From the NCBI GenBank assembly GCA_964019155.1, contig OZ025240.1, positions 96,643,186 through 96,707,185 of the forward strand: a stretch of DNA of 64,000 nt, given 5' to 3'. A program made the translations under genes and the position numbers. Origin of the DNA: Osedax fenrisi (taxonomy: Eukaryota; Annelida; Polychaeta; Sabellida; Siboglinidae). A model generated the notes under the pieces. It did no database searches and had not been told where the DNA came from. It saw only the letters and a program-made list of their open reading frames with translations. Shown here in pieces: positions 1-13,500 of the stretch (position 1 is the stretch's first letter; every line of letters starts with the position of its first letter).

Positions 1-85
1 TAAATTTATAATTGATGGTTTTTTCTTCTAAAAAATAAATATGTATTTAAATAACAATATAATAATATACGTCGTATATACAAAC

Positions 86-158
86 TTGCAGCCAGCCAAT
101 TAGTGATATTAGGTAGAACACTGTCCATCATATCATCGAAGGATAACTCCTGACGTCC
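86..158 (-). CDS. PSME4: PSME4 exon 18
   Basis: The 73-nt exon, [20 protein letters not shown] then WLAA, lines up with the human ESLKLFVPHCCSVITQ segment directly after exon 17. The acceptor is CCCTACAG and the donor GTTTGT, phase 1. Similarity is weaker than in other exons, but position and phase fit. Confidence 0.75.
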
Positions 159-3100
159 CTGTAGGGTGGTGGGGTTAGAGTTAGGGTCGTTGTCAGTGTA
201 GAGATGTTTCTAGAGGTCAAACTAGAGGTCAGGCGGCGTAACCTTGATGAGGAAGCTGAGAAGACTGGACATGAAGTAGCCGGAGATGTTCAGCTCAGGC
301 ACGGTGTTCAACACGTACGTCTTGAACTTGTTGTACACTTTCTGTGTGGCGATGATAGTGTATGTATGTGATCATGTGTGAAGATGTATGTCACGATGTG
401 TATAGTGTTTGTATTATGATAGCATGTAGATGTCAGATAATATGTTATCTGATGGCTATAGTTGTATGCGATGTGCACAATTTTAAAAATGCAAAATTAA
501 TGAGTAAAATGATAGCTAACCTAAATAAATCTACAACTAGCATAGGGTTCCAAGCATTGTCCACACATGCTATCACTACACATTAATGTCTACCACTACC
601 TATGGAGGTGTCTACGTGTACGTATCTATAGGTGATGAATAGGAGCGGTTTCGAAGGGGCATTAGAGCCATCATATGGTTATGAGTGAATACTTCGTCTA
701 AGTTCCTGGATTGAATAAAAGGACTCCACCAAAATAATAATAATAACAACAACTATTATTCGCAAATTACACATTATAGTATTATTATTACTAATGTTAT
801 GCTTAAATAAACAACAACAAACTAAATATGGTATATATATAAGGTAGTTTAGGTTATGCGTGTTTTAAATGTTCTATAAGTTAATGTTATCTAGCTATAT
901 CTAAGGGGGTATCCCTCTTAAGTGGGGTACCTAAGGAGTGTATCCCACTACCAGTATTTCGCGAAATAATGTCCGGAAATTCTTGCTAGACAGCGATTTT
1001 CTAGCAAGTTAACTACAATTGTAGTGGGATACCCTGTTACCTTTCGGCAACTTGCCGGAAATATAGTAACTTTAAAGGGGGTATCCCACTACAACTTGCT
1101 AGGAAATCGCCTTCTAGCAAGAATTTCCGGACATTGATTCCGGAAATACTGGTAGTGGGATGTGACCCCCTTAGTTCACTTATCTATTGAACAACACTAC
1201 ACTAATCAACATGACGTAGTGTGATATATTAGTGCTCATTTATTAATATGAGGGGGAGTGCATTATGTGAAATTGTTTGCTCACAATGCAAATAGATAGG
1301 GATTACCATGCAATGCAAATAGGTAGGGATTACCATGCAATGCAAATAGGTAGGGATTACCATGCAATGCAAATAGATAGGGATTATCATACATTGCTAT
1401 ACTACTAATATAACTCTTATTTAAATATTGGTAATCATAAAAGGTTTTTCATTTTTGTTTCTATAATTTTACAGATTTTGTTGTTATATTTAAATTATAT
1501 ATATATTACATTGTATATAGTTGTATTAGAAGTAACTATATTCATTTATCTTTTATAAAAAATAAGTAAATCTAATAATTATACATTTTTTTAAATTCTT
1601 TATTGAAATATAAACCAATATTTCATTATATTTAAATATTTAGTTATAAACTATATATTCTGAAAGATTGAATAATATATTTTACATATAATATGACCAA
1701 TGTATTATTTGATTTAAATTAAAAAAATTGATTATAATGATAACATTATATAGGTGATTTATATATGCATATATAGTAGTTTACTATATATACAATTATA
1801 ATATAGTATATTATATATAATAATATAATTAATTATTTCACCACATTTTTGTATACAAATATTATTTATAAATTTGTATAAGGAAAATGAATGGATACTT
1901 TTCATACATATACTTAGATGAATATTTTCCCTTATTTATGATATGAAATAAATTCATATTAATGTTGTTAACAAATAAAAGAAGGACATCCGAAGGACAT
2001 CAGAAGTGTTACTAAGAGTATACAAGTAAGATTAATGAAACACATGAATAATTGATGTGTACTTGGTGTTTGGCCATTGTATTCATTTATATTATGTAAC
2101 ATTATAAAGCTATGTTATCTAACAATGAGATATTACAGCCAGTAGATATGGACCATGGTACATTGTAACTGATGTGATGTATATATAGACCATGGTACAC
2201 ATGCTGTTTGACCACTAGGGTGTAGATATATACCCAAGCGGTCTCACTCTCGTGATTTTCCGAATATGTAAAAGTGATGGATGTAAACAACAAAATCCCA
2301 GTGACTCCATTACGGGATCTATAGATTGTAATCCATAGTAACTATATTTTTCATAAAATTTCACGAAAATGTCTTCAAACTCAATCAAAGCGGGACTCAG
2401 ATGTGCCATTATGAATTGTGACAACTATTCAATAAATGATACCTTTCCCTACCATAGATTTCCACTAGATGATGAACAATATGTTAATAAATATGAAAAA
2501 AATTTTCACAAAATTATTATTTGGAATTTTTTTTATAATTAATTATGTATTATAGAGACTATTTTATAATCGTAACTCTATGAGGTATGCATAGCATATG
2601 TAAATATTTTATAATGTATTATATACTCTTATTTCGAAAATTTAAAGTATTAATAATCATTAATAATTATAAAATAGTCATAAAATCGCTGAATATATAA
2701 TATGAGAATACAGTGGAAACCGGCGCGCTATACCTTATGACATCGGCGCGCATACATCGCGTTTCAAAGTATGCACATTTAAAAAATGATTTTATTAAAT
2801 AAAATAAAAATAGTGTACTAAGCACATTATTAACCAATAAATAGTAATCCTCAAATATATATATACGTGCCGGTTTTCCACTGATACGTAATATAGCATC
2901 CTATTATTTGTATTTTTTTAATGACAGAATTAAATTCAAAATACAAATACTATATATATATATATTATTTCTATATTTTATATTGTGATATCTAATTATA
3001 TAGATATACAAATATTATATTAAATAGTGATTTTATAAATAAATATATACATTACATAAATACACATATATATAAATACAATATATAATTATATATTTAT

Positions 3101-6100
3101 ATTATAGATATGTAATATATCTATTAAAAAATAAGTATTCTATTGTGATACTGCCGTGTATATCTGCGAACTAAGCGCCTAAAGTGTCGGGTCATGATAC
3201 TGCCGTGTATATCTGCGAACTAAGTGTCGGGTCGTGATACTGCCGTGTATATCTGCGAACTAAGTTTCGGGTCGTGATACTGCCGTGTATATCTGCGAAC
3301 TAAGTTTCGGGTCGTGATACTGCCTTGTATATCTGCGAACTAAGTTTCGGGTCGTGATACTGCCGTGTATATCTGCGAACTAAGTTTCGGGTCGTGATAC
3401 TGCCGTGTATATCTGCGAACTAAGTTTCGGGTCTGGATACTGCCGTGTATATCTGCGAACTAAGTTTCGGGTCGTGATACTGCCTTGTATATCTGCGAAC
3501 TAAGTTTCGGGTCGTGATACTGCCGTGTATATCTGCGAACTAAGTTTCGGGTCGTGATACTGCCGTGTATATCTGCGAACTAAGCGCCTAAAGTGTCGGG
3601 TCATGATACTGCCGTGTATATCTGTGAACTAAGTTTCGGGTCGTGATACTGCCATGTATATCTGCGAACTAAGTTTCGGGTCGTGATACTGCCGTGTATA
3701 TCTGCGAACTAAGTTTCGGGTCGTAATACTGCCGTGTATATCTGCGAACTAAGCGCCTAAAGTGTAGGGTCATGATACTGCCGTGTATATCTGCGAACTA
3801 AGTTTGGGGTCGTGATACTGCCGTGTATATCTGCGAACTAAGTTTCGGGTCGTGATACTGCCGTGTATATCTGCGAACTAAGCGCCTAAAGTGTCGGGTC
3901 ATAATACTGCCGTGTATATCTGCGAACTAAGTTTGGGGTCGTAATACTGCCGTGTATATCTGCGAACTAAGCGCCTAAAGTGTAGGGTCATGATACTGCC
4001 GTGTATATCTGCGAACTAAGTTTGGGGTCGTGATACTGCCGTGTATATCTGCGAACTAAGTTTCGGGTCGTGATACTGCCGTGTATATCTGCGAACTAAG
4101 CGCCTAAAGTGTCGGGTCATGATACTGCCGTGTATATCTGCAAACTAAGTGTCGGGTCATTATACTGCCGTGTATATCTGCGAACTAAGCGCCTAAAGTG
4201 TCGGGTCATGATACTGCCGTGTATATCTGCGAACTAAGTTTCGGGTCATGATACTGCTGTGTATATCTGTGAACTAAGTTTCGGGTCGTGATACTGCCGT
4301 GTATATCTGCGAACTAAGCGCCTAAAGTGTATATTAAGTATGGATATGTCAAAAAATAGTATGAATCGTATTCAATCAACTATAGTATTTAATAATTATA
4401 TAAAAAAATTGTATATTTTATTCAACTTGTATATAAAACATATCGTTCATAAAGAAAACATATGTAATACCTTTTTATATATTTTGAATATTAATGATGT
4501 ACATTTTAAATATTCTGATATATGTGTAGTTACTAGGAAAGTTGTATTATTTTTTATTAAAAACTGTCTAAAATCAACATTATCAGTTGAAAATTTAGAA
4601 ACTGTAGAAATCGTCAAATGTGGAATTAGAAAATCAAGAAAATTATTAAAATTAAAACATTTATAAACTATATCAAAAAATGTTTATTATTACATATATA
4701 TTATAATAAATTATTACATATTAATTATAATATAACTAACTATTTATTGTATATAAAAATATATTATAAAAAGGTTATATAACCTGATATTCAACTATAT
4801 ATACTTAAATAATTTAATAAATATTTTTTTGAATTACATTTCATATTTCAAAAGTGTAGTACGACAGTAGGCACACATTAAATAACTATAAATAACAAAG
4901 TTCATGCGTATCTATCAAGGCGTGCGTCGCGCGAATAAATTATTCTTAGTTAATAATTACTTTGTATAGGCTCACTTCGGGATATAAAGCAGCTATAAAA
5001 AACTTAAGAATAAAACTAAATCAAACAACCCAAAAATATCAATCTGAAAATATGAATTAATCAATTAAAACGAATAGTGTATACGTATATTTTTATAAAG
5101 TTATCATTCAAAATATACATGTTTTCATTTAGATTTTATGTTCGTGTGCACTAGCGTATAATAAATTTGCGTAACGCACGCCATGCGCGCAACTAGTGAA
5201 GTTTGCTATTTATAGATATTTAATTTGTGCCACCCGCCCGTATTCTCTTTTCAAAATATAGGTTTAAATATAAGTATAGGGATTTATGTATTAAATAATA
5301 GTTTAATATTTTTTATATTATTTAAAACTATTAAATTAATAAATATAACTTAAGTAGTAATTATGTATTTATGTATTTAAAGAAATATATAAATTGTAAT
5401 ATTTTTAATTTTAATTTTTCTATATCCCAACATGTTGTTTGTTTACATTTATTTGATTTGTTTACATATTTGATAAGTTTGCATTGGAAGATAGAGAGTG
5501 AGATCGCTTGGATATATACCACAGTGGTCCATAGTATAGAAGACTATCTGTTTATGTCTGGGTCATAGTACATAGAATAACTGATAATGTATACATATAT
5601 AGACCATAGTACATGTGGTAACCCAAGATGTGGATCAATGTACACATTAATAACCATTTAGATATGGGTCATAGTACATAACATCCTGAACACTGTGTAG
5701 ATATGGGTCAACCATATAGCTAGAGAGAAATAGAGTGGTAAATAAGGTATCTGATATGCGGAAATGGTCAATCTAAATTAGTCACCACAAAATAGCGGAT
5801 TTGACCTATTTAATTTTTTTAATATTTTATAGCTAGAATAAAATTATTAATACCATTGGAAAGAGGATCAAAAAGTAATATAAGTTTCATATTTCACTTT
5901 TTTGAAATAATTAATAATAAAAAAGTTATGATCAAAAGAATATGATATTTTAATATTTGGTCACCGCAAGATGGCTGTTTTTTTATTTCCGCTTTCCGCA
6001 TTACGCTGCCAGGCATTGAGTATTACCACTTTATTTCTCTCTCTCTCTATGGTGGTAACTCATATAGATGTGAATCAATGTACACATTATTAACCATTTA

Positions 6101-7240
6101 GAAATGGGTCATAGTACACGCACACTGTGAAGATATGAGTCACCACATTAACTAATCACACACACAAACACACATATATGGACCGTGGTACACCCCCACC
6201 GGGTGGGGCCCACCCACGCACCAACCATATAGATACGATCGCTGGCCTGAAGGGACAGACACAGCATACAATCGGTGGCGTACTTCTCGACGAGATGTTC
6301 GTCAGAACTGAGGTCGCGGTTCAGCGGAGACCTCGTGTGGGGCGACTCTATGGTGATCTGAGACAGCGCAGAGTTCTCCACCAGTACTAGGATACTGTAT
6401 ACGTGTGTAGTGGTGTGTAGCGATGTGTGTAGTGGTATGTGTAGTGGTGTGATTAGTGGTGTGTAGAGATGTGTGTAGTGTGTGGAGTGTGTGTAGTAGC
6501 GTGTGTAGGAGTGTGTGTAGGTATATGTGGTAGTATGTGTAGTGGTATGTAGTGATGTGTGTGTGTAGTGATGTGTAGTGGTGTGTAGTAGTGTATTTAG
6601 GAGTGTGATCTATTATTATCTGGAAGAGGGCTTAATTCTATACTAGTATAATTTTCGATCGTGTGTGTAAGTATGTGTGTGTGGTATATGTATGTCTTCA
6701 AAATTATTCAATTTTTAAATTATTAATTCAAAAATTAAATTAACTAAGTTAGACATAAACAAACGTTAATGTGGAATGAATAATTCCACATTAACTGTAT
6801 CGCAATAATTTCTCAGTGACAAAATAGGCATCAAATAGGATCAGCTTAAATAATGATTTACTCTAACTGAAATGATGATTAATTATAATTAAACATAATG
6901 CATATCATCACTAGAATACAATGATGTTTGACTACAATAAATGATTTAATAATGTGAATAATACACAATGAGAGATTGTGTATACATTGTGTATACTGGT
7001 CTCAAGGTCATACAGGTCAAGCATTGTTCACACTAACCGGTCAAGGAACAAGAGGGCAAAGTCCTCAAACTGGTCGGTAGTCAAACATAAGTCAATTTCC
7101 TCCTGAAAATGGAGACGGTATTAGAATTATGTGGCTCGAGAGAGAGAGAGAGAGAGAGAATAGTGAGAGAGAGTATAATAATCAAATATCGAATATAGAG
7201 ACATAGAGAGAGAAATGGATTGAGTGAGTGAGCGAGAGAG

Positions 7241-7302
<62 letters not shown>

Positions 7303-7406
7303 TGAGAGAGAGAGAGAGAGAGAATAGTGATAATGAGAGTATAATAATCAAATATCGAATATAGAGACATAGAGAGAGAAATGGAGTGAGTGAGTGAGCG
7401 AGAGAG

Positions 7407-7461
<55 letters not shown>

Positions 7462-7463
7462 GA

Positions 7464-7523
<60 letters not shown>

Positions 7524-7537
7524 GAGAGAGAGAGAGA

Positions 7538-7585
<48 letters not shown>

Positions 7586-10500
7586 GAGAGAGAGAGGTGT
7601 CCTATAAGAATTACCTGAGTGAGTTGTTCACTGTTTACGAGAGGGGTGTAGTCCTCTATGGGGATATTCTCAATCAGAGAGCGGATCATCCGTAACACTT
7701 TCTGTAAAAGTTATCATTATTTTATAACGGAAGTATTAAAATTTGTACTATGAAAATAATATTATAGTTCACACTAATTTAGATAAATACCATTAATCGG
7801 TTATAAATCTTTGAAAAATTATTTATTAGAATAAAATATTGTAGATAATGAAAGAAATAAAGTGTTGGTGTATCGCTTATCTATAAACAGTAGTATCTAA
7901 TGCCTTAACATTAGTCAAGTAAAACTTCTTATACGAGGGCCATTTTATTAAACTACATGATTGTATCGCAACATGATAGAATAGGACGTGATCAATGATA
8001 GCGTTCCCTATAGTCATGTCACCACACTAACTATAGGGTGATATGATAATGAGGTGATAGTGAGGTGCTAGGGTATGGATTGCTATTACGATGATGATGC
8101 TGATGATGATAAATAACAGTTAATTAAGCACTAAAATAGGGCAATCAGGGACTCTTCGCTCGTGCAGCAAGTAAATAATAATGAAATACCATACAAATTT
8201 GATAATACGTTGAAAGCGAGAAAAAAATAACGAACATAGAAATAATAAGTTGTATGAATTAGTGATTAGAAGAAGAGATAAATGACGAAAAATAACTATA
8301 TTATGTAATATATTAAACTCTATGTGGGCTTAAATTTTCTAATATATTGTCACAGAAAATTTATGAATTCGGATTACAATTGATTTAAAATAAATATGTG
8401 CTCGAGGTGTATCACAAATAGTAGAATAGGGATATGGGGAGACTAGTAATTAACGGTAGGTGGGGATACTAACGAAACACTTGTAAGGGTCATTAGAATC
8501 TATTCCAGGTAAACACATGTGCAGCAGTGGCAATATCTACAGTAGGGTTGCGTAGTATTAGTATACTTCTATGTGTATATATATAGAGGAATATAGTATT
8601 GTACAAGTTTATACAGTGGAATATATAATTATGCATTTATATACAGGAATATAGTATTATTTATATATAATAATAATAATTTATATAATGTTTTCTTCTA
8701 AATAATAATATATATATATATATATAGGAGTAAGTGAGAGAGTGAGAGAGAGAGAGAGAATGAGTGAAATACTATATAGGAATATATAATTATAAATTTA
8801 TATTCAGGAATATAGAAATATATATATAGATATATATGTATGTATAGATATAGGAGTAGATATTGACTTAAAGATAGTCTCACGTAAAGTTTATATGATT
8901 GCATACATCACATGAAATAGAATCACGAGTAACACTGAAAAGTTATGCACTAAAGGAGGATTATCTACTACAGAGTGTGTGTGGGGGTGTGTGTGTGTGT
9001 GTCTGGGTGTGTGTGTGAAAGTAAACAAATCATATCAATATACATTCATCATATGTAAACTACTATTATGAAGATATTTAACATAAAAACATTAAATTGA
9101 AGATGACAAATAATAATTTAATGATAATTATTAATTATTGAAATACAGAAATAAGTGAATATGTATAAATTGTATGATTTATATTATAACTATTATTATT
9201 CAAATTGATATTTTTATTTATATTCCTTTTTACAATTATTTTATATTTATATATCTATCTACTATACCATTTTACTGTATTATATAATAATATTATATTT
9301 ATATATTATATTATACATGAATCTACTAGTATTAAACGAGTAGGTATATTAAGGGATCGAGTCGTATACGGATAACGGGATACGGTTATAACCTGGTGCC
9401 TCCCAAACTTGTAGGGAGGTTGAATCATCGATCGCATGCCAATCATTTCGGGACAGACGGACGTGAAACACAGAACCAGGGAGATCAGGCGATGGTGTTC
9501 AACTGAGGTCTGGAACGCGTCGTTAGCCCTGTGTAGTGAGATGATGTATTAGGCGTGATATGATGTAATATGGGTGGTATACTGTAATGGTATAACTACA
9601 TAACAATACAAAGAACTCTAAATCAAGTTACTATCATGCACATACTATCTTAGGTTGTCTCACTACTTAATCTGCTAAGCCTCTATTAGTATGTAAGCTT
9701 TCATAAGAGTCTAAATACATGTGTATAATATATCAGGATATAAATGAATACATTAAATATATAGAGAGAAGTTATAGATTTATCTATGAGGAGAGGGTTA
9801 ACTAAGGAATTGGGGGCTAACTAATAACCAGATAGGGTTAACTAATGACCAGATAGGGTTAACTAAGGAGGGGGCTAACTAATGACCAGATATGGTTAAC
9901 TAAGGAGGGGGGGGGCTAACTAATGACCAGATAGGGTTAACTAAGGTGGGGGGGGCTAACTAATGACCAGATAGGGTTAACTAAGGAGGGGGGGCTAACT
10001 AATGACCAGATAGGGTTAACTAAGGAGGGGAGGGGCTAACTAATGACCAGATAGGGTTAACTAAGGTGGGGGGGCTAACTAATGATCAGATAGGGTTAAC
10101 TAAGGAGGGGGGGTTAACTAATGACCAGATAGGGTTAACTAAGGAGGGGCTAACTAATGACCAGATAGGGTTAACTAAGGAGGGGGCTAACTAATGACCA
10201 GATAGGGTTAACTAAGGGGGGGCTAACTAATGACCAGATAGGGTTAACTAAGGAGGGGGGGGTTAACTAATGACCAGATAGGGTTAACTAAGGAGGGGCT
10301 AACTAATGACCAGATAGGGTTAACTAAGGAGGGGGCTAACTAATGACCAGATAGGGTTAACTAAGGGGGTGCTAACTAATGACCAGATAGGGTTAACTAA
10401 GGAGGGGGGGCTAACTAATGACCAGATAGGGTTAACTAAGGAGGGGAGGGGCTAACTAATGACCAGATATGGTTAACTAAGGAGGGGGCTAACTAATGAC

Positions 10501-13500
10501 CAGATAGGGTTAACTAAGGAGGGAGGGATAACTAATGACCAGATGGGGTTAACTAAGGAGGGGGGCTAACTAATGACCAGATAGGGTTAACTAAGGTGGG
10601 GGGGCTAACTAATGACCAGATAGGGTTAACTAAGGTGGGGGGGGGCTAACTAATGACCAGATAGGGTTAACTAAGGTGGGGGGGGTTAACTAATGACCAG
10701 ATAGGGTTACCTAAGGAGAGGGCTAACTAATGACCAGATAGGGTTAACTAAGGAGGGGGGGCTAACTAATGACCAGATAGGGTTAACTAAGGTGGGGGGG
10801 CTAACTAATGATCAGATAGGGTTAACTAAGGAGGGGGGGTTAACTAATGACCAGATAGGGTTAACTAAGGAGGGGCTAACTAATGACCAGATAGGGTTAA
10901 CTAAGGAGGGGGCTGACTAATGACCAGATAGGGTTAACTAAGGAGGGGGCTAACTAATGACCAGATAGGGTTAACTAAGGGGGGGCTAACTAATGACCAG
11001 ATAGGGTTAACTAAGGAGGGGGGGGTTAACTAAGGAGGGGGGGCTAACTAATGACCAGATAGGGTTAACTAAGGTGGGGGGGCTAACTAATGATCAGATA
11101 GGGTTAACTAAGGAGGGGGGGTTAACTAATGACCAGATAGGGTTAACTAAGGAGGGGCTAACTAATGACCAGATAGGGTTAACTAAGGAGGGGGCTGACT
11201 AATGACCAGATAGGGTTAACTAAGGAGGGGGCTAACTAATGACCAGATAGGGTTAACTAAGGGGGGGCTAACTAATGACCAGATAGGGTTAACTAAGGAG
11301 GGGGGGGTTAACTAATGACCAGATAGGGTTAACTAAGGAGGGGCTAACTAATGACCAGATAGGGTTAACTAAGGAGGGGGCTAACTAATGACCAGATAGG
11401 GTTAACTAAGGGGGTGCTAACTAATGACCAGATAGGGTTAACTAAGGAGGGGAGGCTAACTAATGACCAGATAGGGTTAACTAAGGTGGGGCTAACTAAT
11501 GATCAGATAGAGTTAACTAAGGGGGGGCTAACTAATGACCAGATAGGGTTAACTAAGGAGGGGAGGCTAACTAATGACCAGATAGGGTTAACTAAGGAGG
11601 GGGCTAACTAATGACCAGATAGGGTTAACTAAGGAGGGGAGGCTAACTAATGACCTGATAGGGTTAACTAAGGTGGGGGGGGGCTAACTAATGACCAGAT
11701 AGGGTTAACTAAGGAGGGGCTAACTAATGATCAGATAGAGTTAACTAAGGGGGGGCTAACTAATGACCAGATAGGGTTAACTAAGGGGGGGCTAACTAAT
11801 AACCAGATAGGGTTAACTAAGGAGGGGGCTAACTAATGACCAGATAGGGTTAACTAAGGAGGGGGGGCTAACTAATGACCAGATAGGGTTAACTAAGGTG
11901 GGGGGGGCTAACTAATGACCAGATAGGGTTAACTAAGGAGGGGCTAACTAATGACCAGATAGGGTTAACTAAGGAGGGGGGCTAACTAATGACCAGATAG
12001 GGTTAACTAAGGTGGGGGGGCTAACTAATGACCAGATAGGGTTAACTAAGGTGGGGGGGGCTAACTAATGACCAGATAGGGTTAACTAAGGAGGGGGGGC
12101 TAACTAATGACCAGATAGGGTTAACTAAGAGGGGGCTAACTAATGACCAGATAGGGTTAACTAAGGAGGGGGCTAACTAATGACCAGATAGGGTTAACTA
12201 AGGAGGGGGCTAACTAATGACCAGATAGGGTTAACTAAGGAGGGGGCTAACTAATGACCAGATAGGGTTAACTAAGGGGGTGGGGCTAACTTATCGACCA
12301 GATAGGGCATCATCACAGACCCGGACAGACTGTTAAGTCTACGATAGGTCTCGGCTGCCAGATCAGCTCCACTCTTATCGAACAGGGCAAGCTGTACAAT
12401 AGGCTCCAGGCAGGCTACGAAACGCTTGATACAGTCGTCTGTGAGACGGGCTGAGGCGGGGGTTTCGTGGAAGTGGGTCTTGTGTATGCGTTCACTGTGT
12501 AGGGGGTATGGTGTAGGGGTGTAAGTAGGGTTGATGCAGGGGTATTGTGGAAGTGAGTCTTGTGTAGGGGTGCAGGGAAAAGGTGCAGAAAATATATAAA
12601 TAATGTTATAAAATTTATATAATATTAAAATATGAATATAATAAGTAGTATTACCAGTAGTACTACCTTGTATTACTATTTAAATCAAATTCTATAGAAT
12701 AAACAAAGATTTTCCGAAGGAAAGATATTACACTTACGCGAAATCGTGTAATTCGAATTTGTATACAAAATACCCTGGTGCCACCTATAGCGGGTTACTT
12801 TTAGGAACTATGCGTTGTTTATAATGTAAATTCGTATTTAACTATACACTTTTAAAATGTTAAATAATATGCTTTAAATTAATATTTATATGATGAAAAC
12901 TAAGTGTTCATTACTAATATATAACAAACAAATATGATATTTATGTTTTAAATGCTATAAGTATATATTTAGTAAGTAAAAGTTAATTTATATTGCAATT
13001 AATTTAATAGAGCAATGAAAACATTGTTGTATGCAAACAGAGCCGAACCTAAATCTATTTCAGTGATTTCGATACTGCTGCTAGCAGCGGCTGGGGATAT
13101 TACTAAATTACGTTGTATGCATAGGGAGTGTTATATCTTTGCTTCGCAAAATATTTGGAATAAATATAAATTATAATAAATATAATATTTTTAATGATAT
13201 TTTAATTCAATAGATAACAATTAAAATTCAATAAAAATACAATTTCATAGAAATTCATTCAATAAAACAAATATTTTATTACAATTCTATAGAAAAAAAT
13301 GACATAAAAAATAATACAATAGAAAATATTAAAAAATTAACCTTAAATAAGGTATTTTTATGATTTTGATATCACTGTTTTTATATATTAAATTAATATA
13401 AGTCATTCTTGTATATTATACATAGACTTAGAGTACCATAGATAGCGCATTCGCTATTCGTTCAACACAAATTATTTCTACCAATGCGGAGAGAGCTGCC

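Noticed and set aside
3146..4331. CRISPR-like regular repeats
   Set aside because: No unique spacers; a eukaryotic tandem satellite. The same goes for 9.8-12.3, 22.4-23.1, 39.3 and 49.8 kb.
4340..4666. 108-codon plus-strand ORF
   Set aside because: AT-driven composition, no recognised family, inside a PSME4 intron; probably chance.
6178..6390. Plus-strand 70-codon ORF
   Set aside because: Antisense shadow of PSME4 exon 16.
7127..7698. Ser/Leu-repeat open frames
   Set aside because: They arise from the GA/TC microsatellite; only the 7615-7701 part is a real PSME4 exon.
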